Assembly (NCBI RefSeq): GCF_021172065.1
Contig: NZ_CP087880.1
Location: 3,448,583-3,512,582, forward strand
DNA length: 64,000 nt
Reading direction: 5' to 3'
DNA from: Pseudocitrobacter corydidari
Lineage (GTDB): Bacteria; Pseudomonadota; Gammaproteobacteria; Enterobacterales; Enterobacteriaceae
Of the stretch, positions 9,713 through 21,372 are shown piece by piece. The notes under the pieces were generated by a model. The model had not been told where the DNA came from. It saw only the letters and a list, made by a program, of their open reading frames with translations, and searched no databases. Within the stretch, counting starts at the first letter, position 1; each line of letters begins with the position of its first letter. A program made the translations under genes and the position numbers.

Positions 9713-11694
9713 TGAAGGCGCTTGATTATCTGCCGCTTCCGCTGGTTAAACTGCTGAGCTTCTTCCACGAAGAGCTCAGCGAACAGCGACCGGGCCGCCT
9801 CCCGCAGACAATGCAGCTCTGGGCGGGCTGCCTGCTGGTGGTGCTCATCTCCATGACCTTCGAGATCCCCTTTGTGGCGATCTCGCTGGCCGTGCTGTTC
9901 TACGGCATCCAGTCCAATGCCTTTTACACCAAATTCGTGGCGATCCTTTTTGTGGTCGCCACGGTGCTGGAAATCGGCAGCCTGTTCCTTATCTATAAAT
10001 GGTCTTACGGCTATCCGTTGGTACGCATGGCGATTGCCAGCCTGATTCTCATTGGCTGCATGTTCCTGATGCGTACCCACAAGCTGGGGCTGGTGTTCTT
10101 CGCCGTGGCGATTGTGGCGATTTACGGGCAAACCTTTCCGGGGATGCTCGATTACCCGGAAATCGTGGTGCGCCTGACGTTGTGGTGCATCGTGGTCGGG
10201 CTATACCCAACGCTACTGATGGTGCTGATGGGTGTGCTGTGGTTTCCGGCGCGGGCGATTGGCCAGATGCGCAGCGGGCTTTGCGCACAATTGCAGGAAG
10301 CCGCAGCACGATTAACACAGCCTGATTCACCGGTCAGTGACAAACAGCTTGAGCGCGATGCACTGGCGCTGCAAAAACTGAACGTTTTCTGTCTGGCGGA
10401 TGACGCCGACTGGAAAGGCCATTGCGCCTGGTGGCAAACCTGCGTGGCGACCGTCACCTATCTGCGCACCACGCTGAACCGTTTTGATGCCGCCGCCTGG
10501 GCGAATGACCCGGCGGTACAGGCGTTGCTGGCGACACTTGCCACAGAAATAAATGCGCTGTGCGCGGCCATTCGCGTCGGTGATGCGTGGCGCGGAGACT
10601 GGCAACCAGACGAACAACAGCTTGCCACCGCGCAGCGTTGCGGCCTGGCGGGTGTGTGTCAGGCGCTGATTCAGCTTGGCAAAATGGACCCGGATACTCC
10701 GCCTGCGCCTGCGGCAAAACAGCCGTCGATGGCCGCCGATGCCTGGACTAACCCGGCCTACATCCGCTATGCCCTGAAAACGCTGCTGGCGTGCATGGTT
10801 TGCTACATCTTTTACTCCGGCGTCGAGTGGGAAGGCATTCATACCTGTATGCTCACCTGCGTGATTGTCGCAAACCCCAGCATCGGTTCCTCTTATCAGA
10901 AAATGGGCCTGCGCTTCGGCGGCGCGTTCTTCGGCGCGATTTTTGCCCTGCTGTTTACTCTGCTGGTGATGCCGTGGCTGGATAACATCGTCGAGCTGCT
11001 GTGCGTGCTGGCGCCGATTTTCCTCATCGGTGCATGGATGGCGACCAGTTCAGAACGCTCGTCTTACATCGGCACACAAATGGTGGTCACCTTTGCACTG
11101 GCAACGCTCGAAAACGTGTTCGGCCCAACCTATGACCTGGTAGAAATCCGCGACCGCGCGATCGGTATTCTGATTGGCACCGCAGTATCGGCGGTGATTT
11201 ACACCTTCATTTGGCCCGAAAGCGAAGTCCGCGCGCTGCCACAAAAGCTGGCGGGTGCGCTGGCAATGATCGCCAAAGCAATGCGCCTGCCGCATACCCA
11301 GGGCGGCGCGGCCCTCAGCGGCTATCTGCAACTGCGCATCGGCTGCCACGCGGCATTTAACGCCAGTGAAGAGATGTGCGAGCGCGTCGCGCTGGAGCGC
11401 CATCTTCCCGCTGATGAACGTGAACGGCTGGTGAGCCACAGCCAGGCGGTGATCCGCCAGGGGCGAGAAATCCTCAACGCGTGGGATAAGCATCCCGATG
11501 CGCAAAGCGCCGCTGCGCTTGCCGACGCGCTGGACGCCTACGCCAGCGGGCTGCCGTTGAACACCAGCGCCACACCGACATTGAGCCCGGCTGCGCGCAC
11601 AATCTCCGCCGCGCAGCACATCACTCTTTTACCCGACTGGAGCAACCCGCCGCCCCCAGAGGCCGCGCGGGCGCAAGGAGCCATGCCACAATGA
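9709..11694 (+). CDS. mdtO: MdtO, inner-membrane efflux component (FUSC/AaeB type)
   Basis: This is a 661-residue inner-membrane protein of the FUSC family related to the AaeB p-hydroxybenzoate exporter; the E. coli protein is slightly longer at about 683. It has two bundles of hydrophobic helices, roughly residues 35-180 and 345-510, separated by a soluble region, and a cytoplasmic C-terminal tail. The end overlaps the mdtP start by four bases, so mdtNOP is translated as a coupled unit. Confidence 0.95.
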   Translation: MMKALDYLPLPLVKLLSFFHEELSEQRPGRLPQTMQLWAGCLLVVLISMTFEIPFVAISLAVLFYGIQSNAFYTKFVAILFVVATVLEIGSLFLIYKWSYGYPLVRMAIASLILIGCMFLMRTHKLGLVFFAVAIVAIYGQTFPGMLDYPEIVVRLTLWCIVVGLYPTLLMVLMGVLWFPARAIGQMRSGLCAQLQEAAARLTQPDSPVSDKQLERDALALQKLNVFCLADDADWKGHCAWWQTCVATVTYLRTTLNRFDAAAWANDPAVQALLATLATEINALCAAIRVGDAWRGDWQPDEQQLATAQRCGLAGVCQALIQLGKMDPDTPPAPAAKQPSMAADAWTNPAYIRYALKTLLACMVCYIFYSGVEWEGIHTCMLTCVIVANPSIGSSYQKMGLRFGGAFFGAIFALLFTLLVMPWLDNIVELLCVLAPIFLIGAWMATSSERSSYIGTQMVVTFALATLENVFGPTYDLVEIRDRAIGILIGTAVSAVIYTFIWPESEVRALPQKLAGALAMIAKAMRLPHTQGGAALSGYLQLRIGCHAAFNASEEMCERVALERHLPADERERLVSHSQAVIRQGREILNAWDKHPDAQSAAALADALDAYASGLPLNTSATPTLSPAARTISAAQHITLLPDWSNPPPPEAARAQGAMPQ

Positions 11695-13139
11695 CCCGAC
11701 ACTTTTCCCGCCTGCTGATTTGCAGCCTGCTCGGCACCACCACGCTGCTCTCCGGCTGCGCGTTGATCCGCAAAGACGGCACGCCAAACGCGCAGATCGC
11801 GCCCGAACAGATCAAACTCGCCGACGACATCCATCTGGCAAGCCGGGGCTGGCCACAGGCGCAATGGTGGAAGCAGTTTCACGATCCGCAACTGGATGCG
11901 CTGATTGCTAAAACCCTCGCCGGGTCGCACACGCTCGCCGAAGCAAAGCAGCATGAAGAGAAAGCGCAGTCGCAGGCAGAACTGCTGGAGGCCGGTTCAC
12001 GGTTGCAAATGGCGGCGATCGGTATGTTGAACCGCCAGCGCGTTTCGGCCAGCGGCTTCCTCAGCCCTTATGCGATGGATGCGCCGCGTTTAGGCATGGA
12101 CGGGCCGTATTACACGGAAGCGACCGTCGGCGTGGTCGCCGGGTTTGACCTCGATTTGTGGGGCGCACATCGTTCCGCCGTCGAGGCCGCCATTGGCGCG
12201 AAAAACGCAGCGTTGGCGGAAACTGCCGCCGTCGAACTGTCGTTGACCACGGGCGTCGCCCAGCTTTATTACAGCCAGCAGGCGAATTACCAGATGCTTG
12301 ATTTGCAGGAGCAGACGCGTGATGTCATTGATTACGCGGTGAAAGCGCACCAGAGTAAAGTCAATCAGGGGCTGGAGGCGAAGGTACCGTGGCACGGCGC
12401 ACGTTCGCAATTGCTGGCGGTAGAAAAGCAAATTGCCGCCGTGAAGGGGCAAATCAAAGAGACGCGGGAGTCGCTGCGCGCCATCATCGGCGCAACCGAA
12501 ATGCCGGACCTCAAACCGGTAGCGCTGCCGCAGGTTGATACCGGGCTGCCGTCGTCGCTCTCGTATGAATTGCTCGCGCGCCGCCCGGATCTTCAGGCCA
12601 TGCGCTGGTATGTTCAGGCATCGTTAAGCCAGGTCGATGCCGCACGCGCGCTCTTCTATCCGAGCTTTGATATCAAAGCCTTCTTCGGTTTCGACGCTAT
12701 TCACCTTGAGGATATGTTCAAAAGCCCAAGCAAGCAGATCAACTTCATCCCCGGCCTGCGCTTACCGCTGTTTGACGGCGGGCGTCTGAACGCCAATCTG
12801 GCAAGCACGCGCGCCAGCAGCAACATGCTGATAGAGCGCTACAACCAGTCGGTGCTCAATGCGGTTCGCGATGTGGCGATTAACGGCTCGCGCCTGCAAA
12901 CGCTCAACGACCAGCGCGTGATGCAGACCGAACGCATCGACGCCGCGCGTTATACCCAGGCCGCCGCGCAGGCCGCCTACAAGCAAGGCCTCGGCAGCCG
13001 CTTGCAGGCAACCGAAGCGCAGCTTCCGGTGCTGGCAGAGCAAATGTCGCTGATGATGCTCGACACCCGTCGGGTTATCGAAAACATCCAACTGATTAAA
13101 TCGCTGGGCGGCGGCTATCAGGCCGTCAATCAAAAGTAA
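11691..13139 (+). CDS. mdtP: MdtP, outer-membrane efflux channel (TolC/NodT family)
   Basis: This 482-residue RND/NodT-type outer-membrane factor is a few residues shorter than the E. coli protein. The N-terminus is a lipoprotein signal with the lipobox LLSGC (Cys at 23). The FDLDLWGAHR motif and two repeated outer membrane efflux protein halves with long alpha-helical stretches follow (second half from about residue 295, LLARRPDLQAMRWYVQAS). It forms the trimeric exit duct for MdtN-MdtO and is the last gene of the mdtNOP unit. Confidence 0.95.
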   Translation: MTRHFSRLLICSLLGTTTLLSGCALIRKDGTPNAQIAPEQIKLADDIHLASRGWPQAQWWKQFHDPQLDALIAKTLAGSHTLAEAKQHEEKAQSQAELLEAGSRLQMAAIGMLNRQRVSASGFLSPYAMDAPRLGMDGPYYTEATVGVVAGFDLDLWGAHRSAVEAAIGAKNAALAETAAVELSLTTGVAQLYYSQQANYQMLDLQEQTRDVIDYAVKAHQSKVNQGLEAKVPWHGARSQLLAVEKQIAAVKGQIKETRESLRAIIGATEMPDLKPVALPQVDTGLPSSLSYELLARRPDLQAMRWYVQASLSQVDAARALFYPSFDIKAFFGFDAIHLEDMFKSPSKQINFIPGLRLPLFDGGRLNANLASTRASSNMLIERYNQSVLNAVRDVAINGSRLQTLNDQRVMQTERIDAARYTQAAAQAAYKQGLGSRLQATEAQLPVLAEQMSLMMLDTRRVIENIQLIKSLGGGYQAVNQK

Positions 13140-13264
13140 CCCTCTCGCCGCGTGCCCGTCACGCGGCTTCCCTTCGACACGTCAAAACTGACGACAGACT
13201 GTTTTTCGTCAGGGTTTTGTCTAAAAAATCCCCGTAATATCCGTGGATACCCACAATAAAAACA

Positions 13265-13280
13265 TGGCATAGAACCTGCA
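13265..13280 (+). promoter_or_regulatory. Sigma-54 promoter of fdhF
   Basis: The sequence TGGCAT-agaac-CTGCA matches the -24/-12 consensus (TGGCAC-N5-TTGCA), with GG and GC ten bases apart. It lies about 50 bases before the fdhF start. In E. coli fdhF is transcribed by RpoN with FhlA and formate. I did not find a convincing FhlA site in the short mdtP-fdhF gap. Confidence 0.75.
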
Positions 13281-13330
13281 TAATAAGGTCGTTATGCGCG
13301 TCCGCGCTGATTGAAACTGGAGCAAGACCG

Positions 13331-15478
13331 ATGAAAAAAGTCGTCACGGTTTGCCCGTACTGCGCCTCAGGTTGCAAAATCAACCTGGTGGTCGATAACG
13401 GGAAAGTCGTTAAGGCTGAAGCGGCGATGGGGAAAACTAACCAGGGCACGCTGTGCCTGAAGGGTTATTACGGCTGGGATTTTATCAATGATACCCAGAT
13501 CCTGACTCCGCGCCTGAAAAGCCCAATGATCCGTCGCCAGCGCGGCGGCAAGCTGGAAGCCGTCTCCTGGGACGAAGCCCTGAATTACGTTGCTGACCGC
13601 CTGAGCGCGATCAAAGCAAAATATGGCCCTGACGCCATTCAAACGACCGGCTCCTCTCGTGGTACCGGTAATGAAACCAACTATGTGATGCAAAAATTTG
13701 CGCGCGCCGTTATTGGTACCAATAACGTCGATTGCTGCGCACGTGTCTGACACGGCCCATCGGTTGCAGGTCTGCACCAGTCGGTCGGTAATGGCGCAAT
13801 GAGTAATGCCATCACAGAAATTGATAACACGGATCTCGTGTTCATCTTCGGGTATAACCCGGCAGATTCACACCCGATTGTGGCGAATCACGTGATTAAC
13901 GCCAAACGCAATGGGGCAAAAATTATCGTCTGCGATCCGCGCAAAATTGAAACCGCGCGCATTGCTGATATGCACATCGCATTGAAAAACGGCTCGAACA
14001 TCGCGCTGCTCAATGCCATCGGGCATGTCATTATCGAAGAAAATCTGTATGACCAGGCGTTCGTCGCGGGCCGTACCGAAGGCTTCGAAGAGTACCGTAA
14101 AATTGTTGAAGGCTATACACCGGAGTCCGTCGAGGAAATCACCGGCGTGAGCGCGCAGGAAATTCGCCAGTGCGCCCGTATGTATGCTTCAGCGAAAAGC
14201 GCGGCGATCCTGTGGGGCATGGGCGTGACTCAGTTCTATCAGGGCGTGGAAACCGTGCGTTCTCTGACCAGCCTGGCGATGCTGACCGGCAACCTTGGGA
14301 AACCAAGCGTCGGCGTAAACCCGGTTCGTGGTCAGAACAACGTACAGGGCGCGTGCGATATGGGCGCACTGCCGGATACCTATCCGGGTTATCAGTACGT
14401 CAAATTCCCGGAAAACCGTGAGAAATTCGCCAAAGCCTGGGGCGTTGACAGCCTGCCGGAACACACCGGTTATCGTATCAGCGAGCTGCCGCACCGCGTG
14501 GCGCATGGTGAAGTGCGTGCTGCGTACATTATGGGTGAAGATCCACTCCAGACTGACGCCGAACTCTCTGCCGTGCGTAAAGCGTTCGACGAACTGGAAC
14601 TGGTGATTGTGCAGGACATCTTTATGACCAAAACCGCCTCAGCGGCTGACGTCATTCTGCCGTCCACCTCCTGGGGTGAGCACGAAGGGGTTTACACTGC
14701 GGCTGACCGTGGCTTCCAGCGTTTCTTCAAGGCCGTTGAGCCGAAATGGGACCTGAAAACCGACTGGCAGATCATCAGTGAAATCGCCACCCGTATGGGC
14801 TATCCGATGCACTACAACAACACCCAGGAAATCTGGGATGAGTTGCGTCATCTTTGCCCGGACTTCCTCGGTGCGACCTATGAAAAAATGGGCGAGCTGG
14901 GATATGTCATGTGGCCGTGCCGCGATGAATCTGACGCCGACCAGGGGACGTCGTATCTCTTTAAAGAGAAGTTCGACACGCCGAACGGTCTGGCGCAGTT
15001 CTTCACCTGCGACTGGGTTGCGCCTATCGACAAACTGACCGATGAGTATCCGATGGTGCTCTCCACAGTGCGTGAAGTGGGGCACTACTCCTGCCGTTCA
15101 ATGACCGGTAACTGTGCAGCACTGGCCGCGCTGGCGGATGAACCGGGCTACGCGCAAATCAACACGGCTGATGCAGCACGTCTCGGCATTGAAGATGAAG
15201 CGCTGGTGTGGGTCAATTCACGCAAAGGGAAAATCATTACCCGTGCTCAGGTGAGCGATCGCCCGAACAAAGGTGCGGTGTACATGACCTACCAGTGGTG
15301 GATTGGCGCGTGTAACGAGCTGGTGAGTGAAAACTTAAGCCCGATTACCAAGACGCCGGAGTACAAGTACTGCGCGGTCAACGTTGAGCCAATTGCGGAC
15401 CAACATGCGGCAGAGCAGTATGTGATTCAGGAATATGACAAGCTGAAAGCCCGTCTGCGCGAAAGCGCGTTGGGTTAA
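13331..15478 (+). CDS. fdhF: Formate dehydrogenase H, selenocysteine-containing
   Basis: This molybdenum bis-MGD formate dehydrogenase of the formate hydrogenlyase complex oxidises formate to CO2 and passes electrons through HycB to hydrogenase 3. The gene is continuous only if the in-frame TGA at 13748-13750 is read as selenocysteine, at residue 140 as in E. coli (context CCARV-Sec-HGPSVAG). The total is then 715 residues, the E. coli length. The 4Fe-4S ligands are visible near the N-terminus (CPYCASGCKINLV, later GTLCLKG). Molybdopterin-binding domains follow, with the C-terminal MopB domain in about the last 120 residues. A REP pair ending in a T-run follows the stop. Confidence 0.98.
13748..13790 (+). 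promoter_or_regulatory. SECIS element for UGA-140 of fdhF
   Basis: The region directly after the UGA matches the bacterial SECIS of E. coli fdhF: the apical hairpin around ggttgcaggtctgcacc has the GGUCU loop that SelB binds, and the lower stem pairs bases beside the UGA with those near 13785. Together with the intact downstream frame this directs selenocysteine insertion. Confidence 0.92.
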
Positions 15479-15481
15479 TAA

Positions 15482-15564
15482 TAAAACGCCGGGTGGCGGC
15501 TACGCCTTACCAGGCCTACGGATCGTATCGTAGGCCGGATAAGCGCCAGCGCCATCCGGCGTTT
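15482..15564. repeat. REP pair (BIME) between fdhF and gltP
   Basis: Two inverted REP units (gccgggtggcggctacgcc and gtaggccggataagcgcc) are joined by a short linker and end in gcgttttttt. The element lies between convergent genes and probably also serves as their shared transcription terminator. Confidence 0.85.
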
Positions 15565-15566
15565 TT

Positions 15567-16880
15567 TTACATATTCGCTTTCTTATCAAATTTACCCAGC
15601 ACATCGCGTTCATACGCCAGTGCTTTTTTGCGGTCAAATTTGTGTTCCCACTTGGCGATAACCAGCACCGCCAGGGCATTACCCACCACGTTCAGCGCGG
15701 TACGCGCCATGTCGAGGATACGGTCAACACCGGCAATAAACGCCAGGCCTTCCAGCGGAATACCCACGCTGCCCAATGTTGCCAGCAGTACCACGAACGA
15801 AACGCCCGGTACGCCAGCAATCCCTTTCGAGGTCACCATCAGCGTCAGCACCAGAATGATTTCCTGCCAGATGGAAAGCTCAATGCCGTAAAGCTGCGCG
15901 ATAAAGATCGCCGCAATACTCTGATACAGCGTGGAACCATCGAGGTTGAAGGAGTAACCGGTCGGGACCACGAAGCTGGTGATTGCCGGTGGCGCACCGT
16001 AGGCTTCCATCTTCTCGATAATACGCGGCAGGACGCTCTCGGAACTGGCGGTGGAGTACGCCAGAATCAGTTCATCTTTCAGGATAAGAATCAGCGTCCA
16101 GATGCTCAGTTTGCAGATGCGCGCGACCGCGCCCAGCACCACCAGCGCGAAGAACAGAATCGCGGCATAAACCAGAATCACCAGCTTCGCCAGCGGCCAC
16201 AGTGATGCAAACCCAAAGTTGGCGACCGTCACCGAGATCAGCGCGAAGACACCGACCGGCGCATAACGCATCACCATGTGGGTCACTTTAAACATGGTTT
16301 CGGAGATGGAGCGGAACACGGTAACCAGCGGTTCACGATGTGTTGCAGGAAGAGAGGAAAGGCCAAGACCAAACAGCACCGAGAAGAAGATGATCGGCAA
16401 CATGTCGCCCTTCGCCATCGACGCGATGATATTGGTCGGCACCAGCGAAAGAATCGTGCCCATCAGACCGTGCGCATGACTTTGGACATCCGCCGTGGTG
16501 CTTTGGTATTTCGAAATATCCACCGTCGCCAGTTGCGACATATCAATGCCCGCGCCCGGCTGGAAGACGTTGGCAAGCGTGATCCCGAGGATAATCGCCA
16601 CCGTGGTGATCACTTCGAAATAGATAATGGTTTTTGCGCCGATTCGGCCAAGCTGTTTGGCATCGCCCACGCCCGCAATCCCCACGATAAGGGTGGAAAT
16701 CACAATCGGTACGACGATCATTTTAATCAGATGGATAAAGATATCACCCGCCGGTGATAAGAGGTTAGCAATCAGCCATTCACGGCTATCACTTTGATAA
16801 TGCAGGTAACTACCCAGCAGGATGCCCAGAATAAGGGCAATCAAAATCTGCCAGGCGAGGCTGATTCTCGTTTTTTTCAT
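15567..16880 (-). CDS. gltP: GltP, proton-glutamate/aspartate symporter
   Basis: This inner-membrane dicarboxylate/amino acid:cation symporter (DAACS family) of 437 residues takes up glutamate and aspartate with protons. Family motifs are clear: the serine-rich reentrant loop AYSTASSESVLPR (about 270), the substrate/ion motif SFVVPTGYSFNLDG (about 301) and the second reentrant hairpin TSKGIAGVPG (about 350). I start at the ATG (16880), preceded by GAGGAAG, which gives the E. coli length and N-terminus; an in-frame TTG at 16898 is less likely. Unlike in E. coli, no nrf genes lie between it and acs. Confidence 0.95.
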   Translation of the reverse strand: MKKTRISLAWQILIALILGILLGSYLHYQSDSREWLIANLLSPAGDIFIHLIKMIVVPIVISTLIVGIAGVGDAKQLGRIGAKTIIYFEVITTVAIILGITLANVFQPGAGIDMSQLATVDISKYQSTTADVQSHAHGLMGTILSLVPTNIIASMAKGDMLPIIFFSVLFGLGLSSLPATHREPLVTVFRSISETMFKVTHMVMRYAPVGVFALISVTVANFGFASLWPLAKLVILVYAAILFFALVVLGAVARICKLSIWTLILILKDELILAYSTASSESVLPRIIEKMEAYGAPPAITSFVVPTGYSFNLDGSTLYQSIAAIFIAQLYGIELSIWQEIILVLTLMVTSKGIAGVPGVSFVVLLATLGSVGIPLEGLAFIAGVDRILDMARTALNVVGNALAVLVIAKWEHKFDRKKALAYERDVLGKFDKKANM

Positions 16881-17293
16881 AACAACAGACTTCCTCAATG
16901 AAAGCTACCATTCCAAAAAGGAATGACATCTACTTGAAAGGGATGATTTGTGTTGCGTTTGTTTATGGGGTTTTTTAACGCGCAGTATCAGTATCATCTG
17001 GACGGTATGTTGCGCAACCCTTTAAGAACAGGGCTTTTCACTCCCTTCACGCATATTCTCATTAATTTCTACCAATAAACTATTATAAGTTTTTGTTATA
17101 AATAATATTTTTTTGTCACAATTTTCATAAATAACTCCTGGCAATTATTTTCCTTCAAAGAATCAAATGCACATTATTTGAACAATTCTAATAATGCGTG
17201 ATCTGTCGCCCAAATAGTAAACAAAGGTCGCAATACCCCTACAATTAACTTTTTGGCGACATATTATTAACATCTTACAAGGAGAAAAAAAGC
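16881..17293. promoter_or_regulatory. Divergent gltP/acs regulatory region
   Basis: These 413 bases without a gene separate gltP (minus) and acs (plus). The stretch 17080-17200 is AT-rich. A possible acs -10 (TACAAT, 17240-17245) has no good -35, as expected for the activator-dependent E. coli acsP2. By analogy CRP and Fis/IHF sites should lie at 17110-17190; I see only weak TGTGA-type half sites and cannot place them with confidence. The acs ribosome-binding site AAGGAG is at 17279-17284. The E. coli region between these genes holds the nrf operon; nothing of it is visible here. Confidence 0.5.
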
Positions 17294-19252
17294 ATGAGCC
17301 AAATACACAAACACTCGATTCCTGCGAACATTGCAGACCGTTGCCTGATCAACCCGGAGCAGTATCAGCAGAGATATCAGCTCTCTATCTCCGACCCTGA
17401 CGCATTCTGGGGAGAAGAAGGTAAAATTCTCGATTGGATCAAACCTTACACAAAGGTCAAGAACACCTCGTTTGCGCCGGGCAACATCTCCATTAAATGG
17501 TATGAAGATGGCACCCTGAACCTGGCGGCGAACTGCCTGGATAGACACCTGCAAGAGCGCGGCGACCAGACCGCCATTATCTGGGAAGGCGATGACGCCA
17601 GCCAGAGCAAAAATATTACCTATAAAGAACTGCATCGCGACGTCTGCCGCTTCGCTAACGTCCTGCTCTCACTGGGCATTAAGAAAGGCGATGTGGTCGC
17701 GATTTACATGCCAATGGTGCCGGAAGCCGCAGTCGCTATGCTGGCCTGCGCGCGCATTGGTGCGGTGCACTCGGTTATCTTCGGCGGCTTCTCACCGGAA
17801 GCGGTGGCCGGGCGTATTATCGACTCCAGTTCACGTCTGGTTATCACCGCTGACGAAGGCGTGCGCGCCGGGCGTGGGATCCCGCTGAAGAAAAACGTCG
17901 ATGATGCGCTGAAAAACCCGAACGTCAAGACCATCGAGAACGTGGTGGTGCTGAAGCGTACTGGCGGTAATATCGACTGGCATGAAGGCCGCGACCTGTG
18001 GTGGAGCGACCTGATTGAAAAAGCTGACGATCGCCATCAGCCGGAAGAGATGAATGCGGAAGATCCGCTGTTTATCCTCTACACCTCCGGCTCAACCGGG
18101 AAACCGAAAGGCGTACTGCACACCACTGGCGGCTATCTGGTCTACGCGGCAACGACCTTCAAATATGCATTTGATTATCATCCGGGCGACATCTACTGGT
18201 GCACCGCGGATGTCGGCTGGGTCACCGGCCACAGCTATCTGCTTTACGGCCCGCTGGCCTGCGGCGCGACCACGCTGATGTTTGAAGGCGTGCCAAACTC
18301 CCCGACTCCGGCACGTATGTGCCAGGTTGTCGATAAACACAAAGTTAACATTCTCTACACCGCGCCAACGGCGATCCGCGCCCTGATGGCGGAAGGCGAT
18401 AAGGCGATTGAAGGTACCGACCGCTCTTCCCTGCGCATTCTCGGTTCCGTCGGCGAGCCGATTAACCCGGAAGCGTGGGAGTGGTACTGGAAGAAAATCG
18501 GCAAAGAGAAATGCCCGGTGATCGACACCTGGTGGCAGACCGAGACCGGTGGCTTCATGATCACCCCGCTGCCGGGCGCGACTGAACTGAAAGCCGGTTC
18601 CGCCAGCCGTCCGTTCTTCGGCGTACAGCCTGCCCTGGTGGATAACGAAGGGAATCCGCAGGAAGGCGCGACCGAAGGCAACCTGGTGATCACCGACTCC
18701 TGGCCAGGCCAGGCGCGCACGCTTTTCGGCGATCACGAGCGCTTTGAGCAGACCTACTTCTCCACCTTCAAAAATAGATATTTCAGCGGTGACGGCGCAC
18801 GTCGCGACGAAGATGGCTATTACTGGATAACGGGGCGCGTCGATGACGTGCTGAACGTCTCCGGTCACCGTCTGGGTACGGCGGAAATCGAGTCGGCGCT
18901 GGTATCGCATCCGAAAGTGGCGGAAGCGGCGGTGGTCGGCATTCCGCACAATATCAAAGGCCAGGCGATTTATGCCTACGTGACGCTGAATCATGGTGAA
19001 GAGCCAACGCCGGCCCTGTACACCGAAGTGCGTAACTGGGTGCGTAAAGAGATTGGCCCGCTGGCGACGCCGGACGTGCTGCACTGGACAGATTCATTAC
19101 CCAAAACGCGTTCGGGCAAAATCATGCGCCGCATTCTGCGCAAAATTGCCGCGGGCGATACCAGCAACCTCGGCGATACCTCGACGCTCGCCGATCCGGG
19201 CGTGGTCGATAAACTGCTCGAAGAGAAGCAGGCGATTACCATGCCTTCATAA
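17294..19252 (+). CDS. acs: Acetyl-CoA synthetase
   Basis: This AMP-forming enzyme makes acetyl-CoA from acetate, ATP and CoA through acetyl-AMP and scavenges low acetate. It has 652 residues as in E. coli. The adenylate-forming core motif [11 protein letters not shown] lies near residue 264, with WWQTETGG near 413. The C-terminal [11 protein letters not shown] holds the catalytic lysine (609 in E. coli), the site of inhibitory acetylation. A REP element separates it from yjcH-actP, which in E. coli belong to the same transcript. Confidence 0.98.
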   Translation: MSQIHKHSIPANIADRCLINPEQYQQRYQLSISDPDAFWGEEGKILDWIKPYTKVKNTSFAPGNISIKWYEDGTLNLAANCLDRHLQERGDQTAIIWEGDDASQSKNITYKELHRDVCRFANVLLSLGIKKGDVVAIYMPMVPEAAVAMLACARIGAVHSVIFGGFSPEAVAGRIIDSSSRLVITADEGVRAGRGIPLKKNVDDALKNPNVKTIENVVVLKRTGGNIDWHEGRDLWWSDLIEKADDRHQPEEMNAEDPLFILYTSGSTGKPKGVLHTTGGYLVYAATTFKYAFDYHPGDIYWCTADVGWVTGHSYLLYGPLACGATTLMFEGVPNSPTPARMCQVVDKHKVNILYTAPTAIRALMAEGDKAIEGTDRSSLRILGSVGEPINPEAWEWYWKKIGKEKCPVIDTWWQTETGGFMITPLPGATELKAGSASRPFFGVQPALVDNEGNPQEGATEGNLVITDSWPGQARTLFGDHERFEQTYFSTFKNRYFSGDGARRDEDGYYWITGRVDDVLNVSGHRLGTAEIESALVSHPKVAEAAVVGIPHNIKGQAIYAYVTLNHGEEPTPALYTEVRNWVRKEIGPLATPDVLHWTDSLPKTRSGKIMRRILRKIAAGDTSNLGDTSTLADPGVVDKLLEEKQAITMPS

Positions 19253-19258
19253 CCATAC

Positions 19259-19322
19259 CTTGCCCGGTGGCGCTTCGCTTACCGGGCCTACGGTAGGCCG
19301 GATAAGCGAAGCGCCATCCGGC
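19259..19322. repeat. REP pair between acs and yjcH
   Basis: Two inverted REP units (gcccggtggcgcttcgctta and gtaggccggataagcgaag) sit between acs and yjcH. Within an operon such a hairpin is expected to protect the upstream acs message from 3' exonucleases. Confidence 0.85.
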
Positions 19323-19371
19323 AACTGCTTGCCCCATAACAAACCCCACTTTTACCTCTGGAGATTCTGTG

Positions 19372-21332
<1,961 letters not shown>

Positions 21333-21338
21333 TGTTAG

Positions 21339-21363
21339 ATTCCCCGGTCGAAAGGCCGGGGAA
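21339..21363. terminator. Hairpin between convergent actP and yahJ
   Basis: The inverted repeat ttccccggtc-gaaa-ggccggggaa is a strong GC stem with a GAAA-type loop. It has no clear T-run on either strand, so it may act as an mRNA 3' end shared by actP and yahJ rather than as a classical terminator. Confidence 0.55.
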
Positions 21364-21372
21364 GCCCGCATC

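Noticed and set aside
13799..15478. Separate truncated formate dehydrogenase gene
   Set aside because: The frame continues from 13331 through a TGA at the known selenocysteine position with a SECIS directly after it.
18092..19084. 330-residue minus-strand frame
   Set aside because: Antisense shadow of acs.
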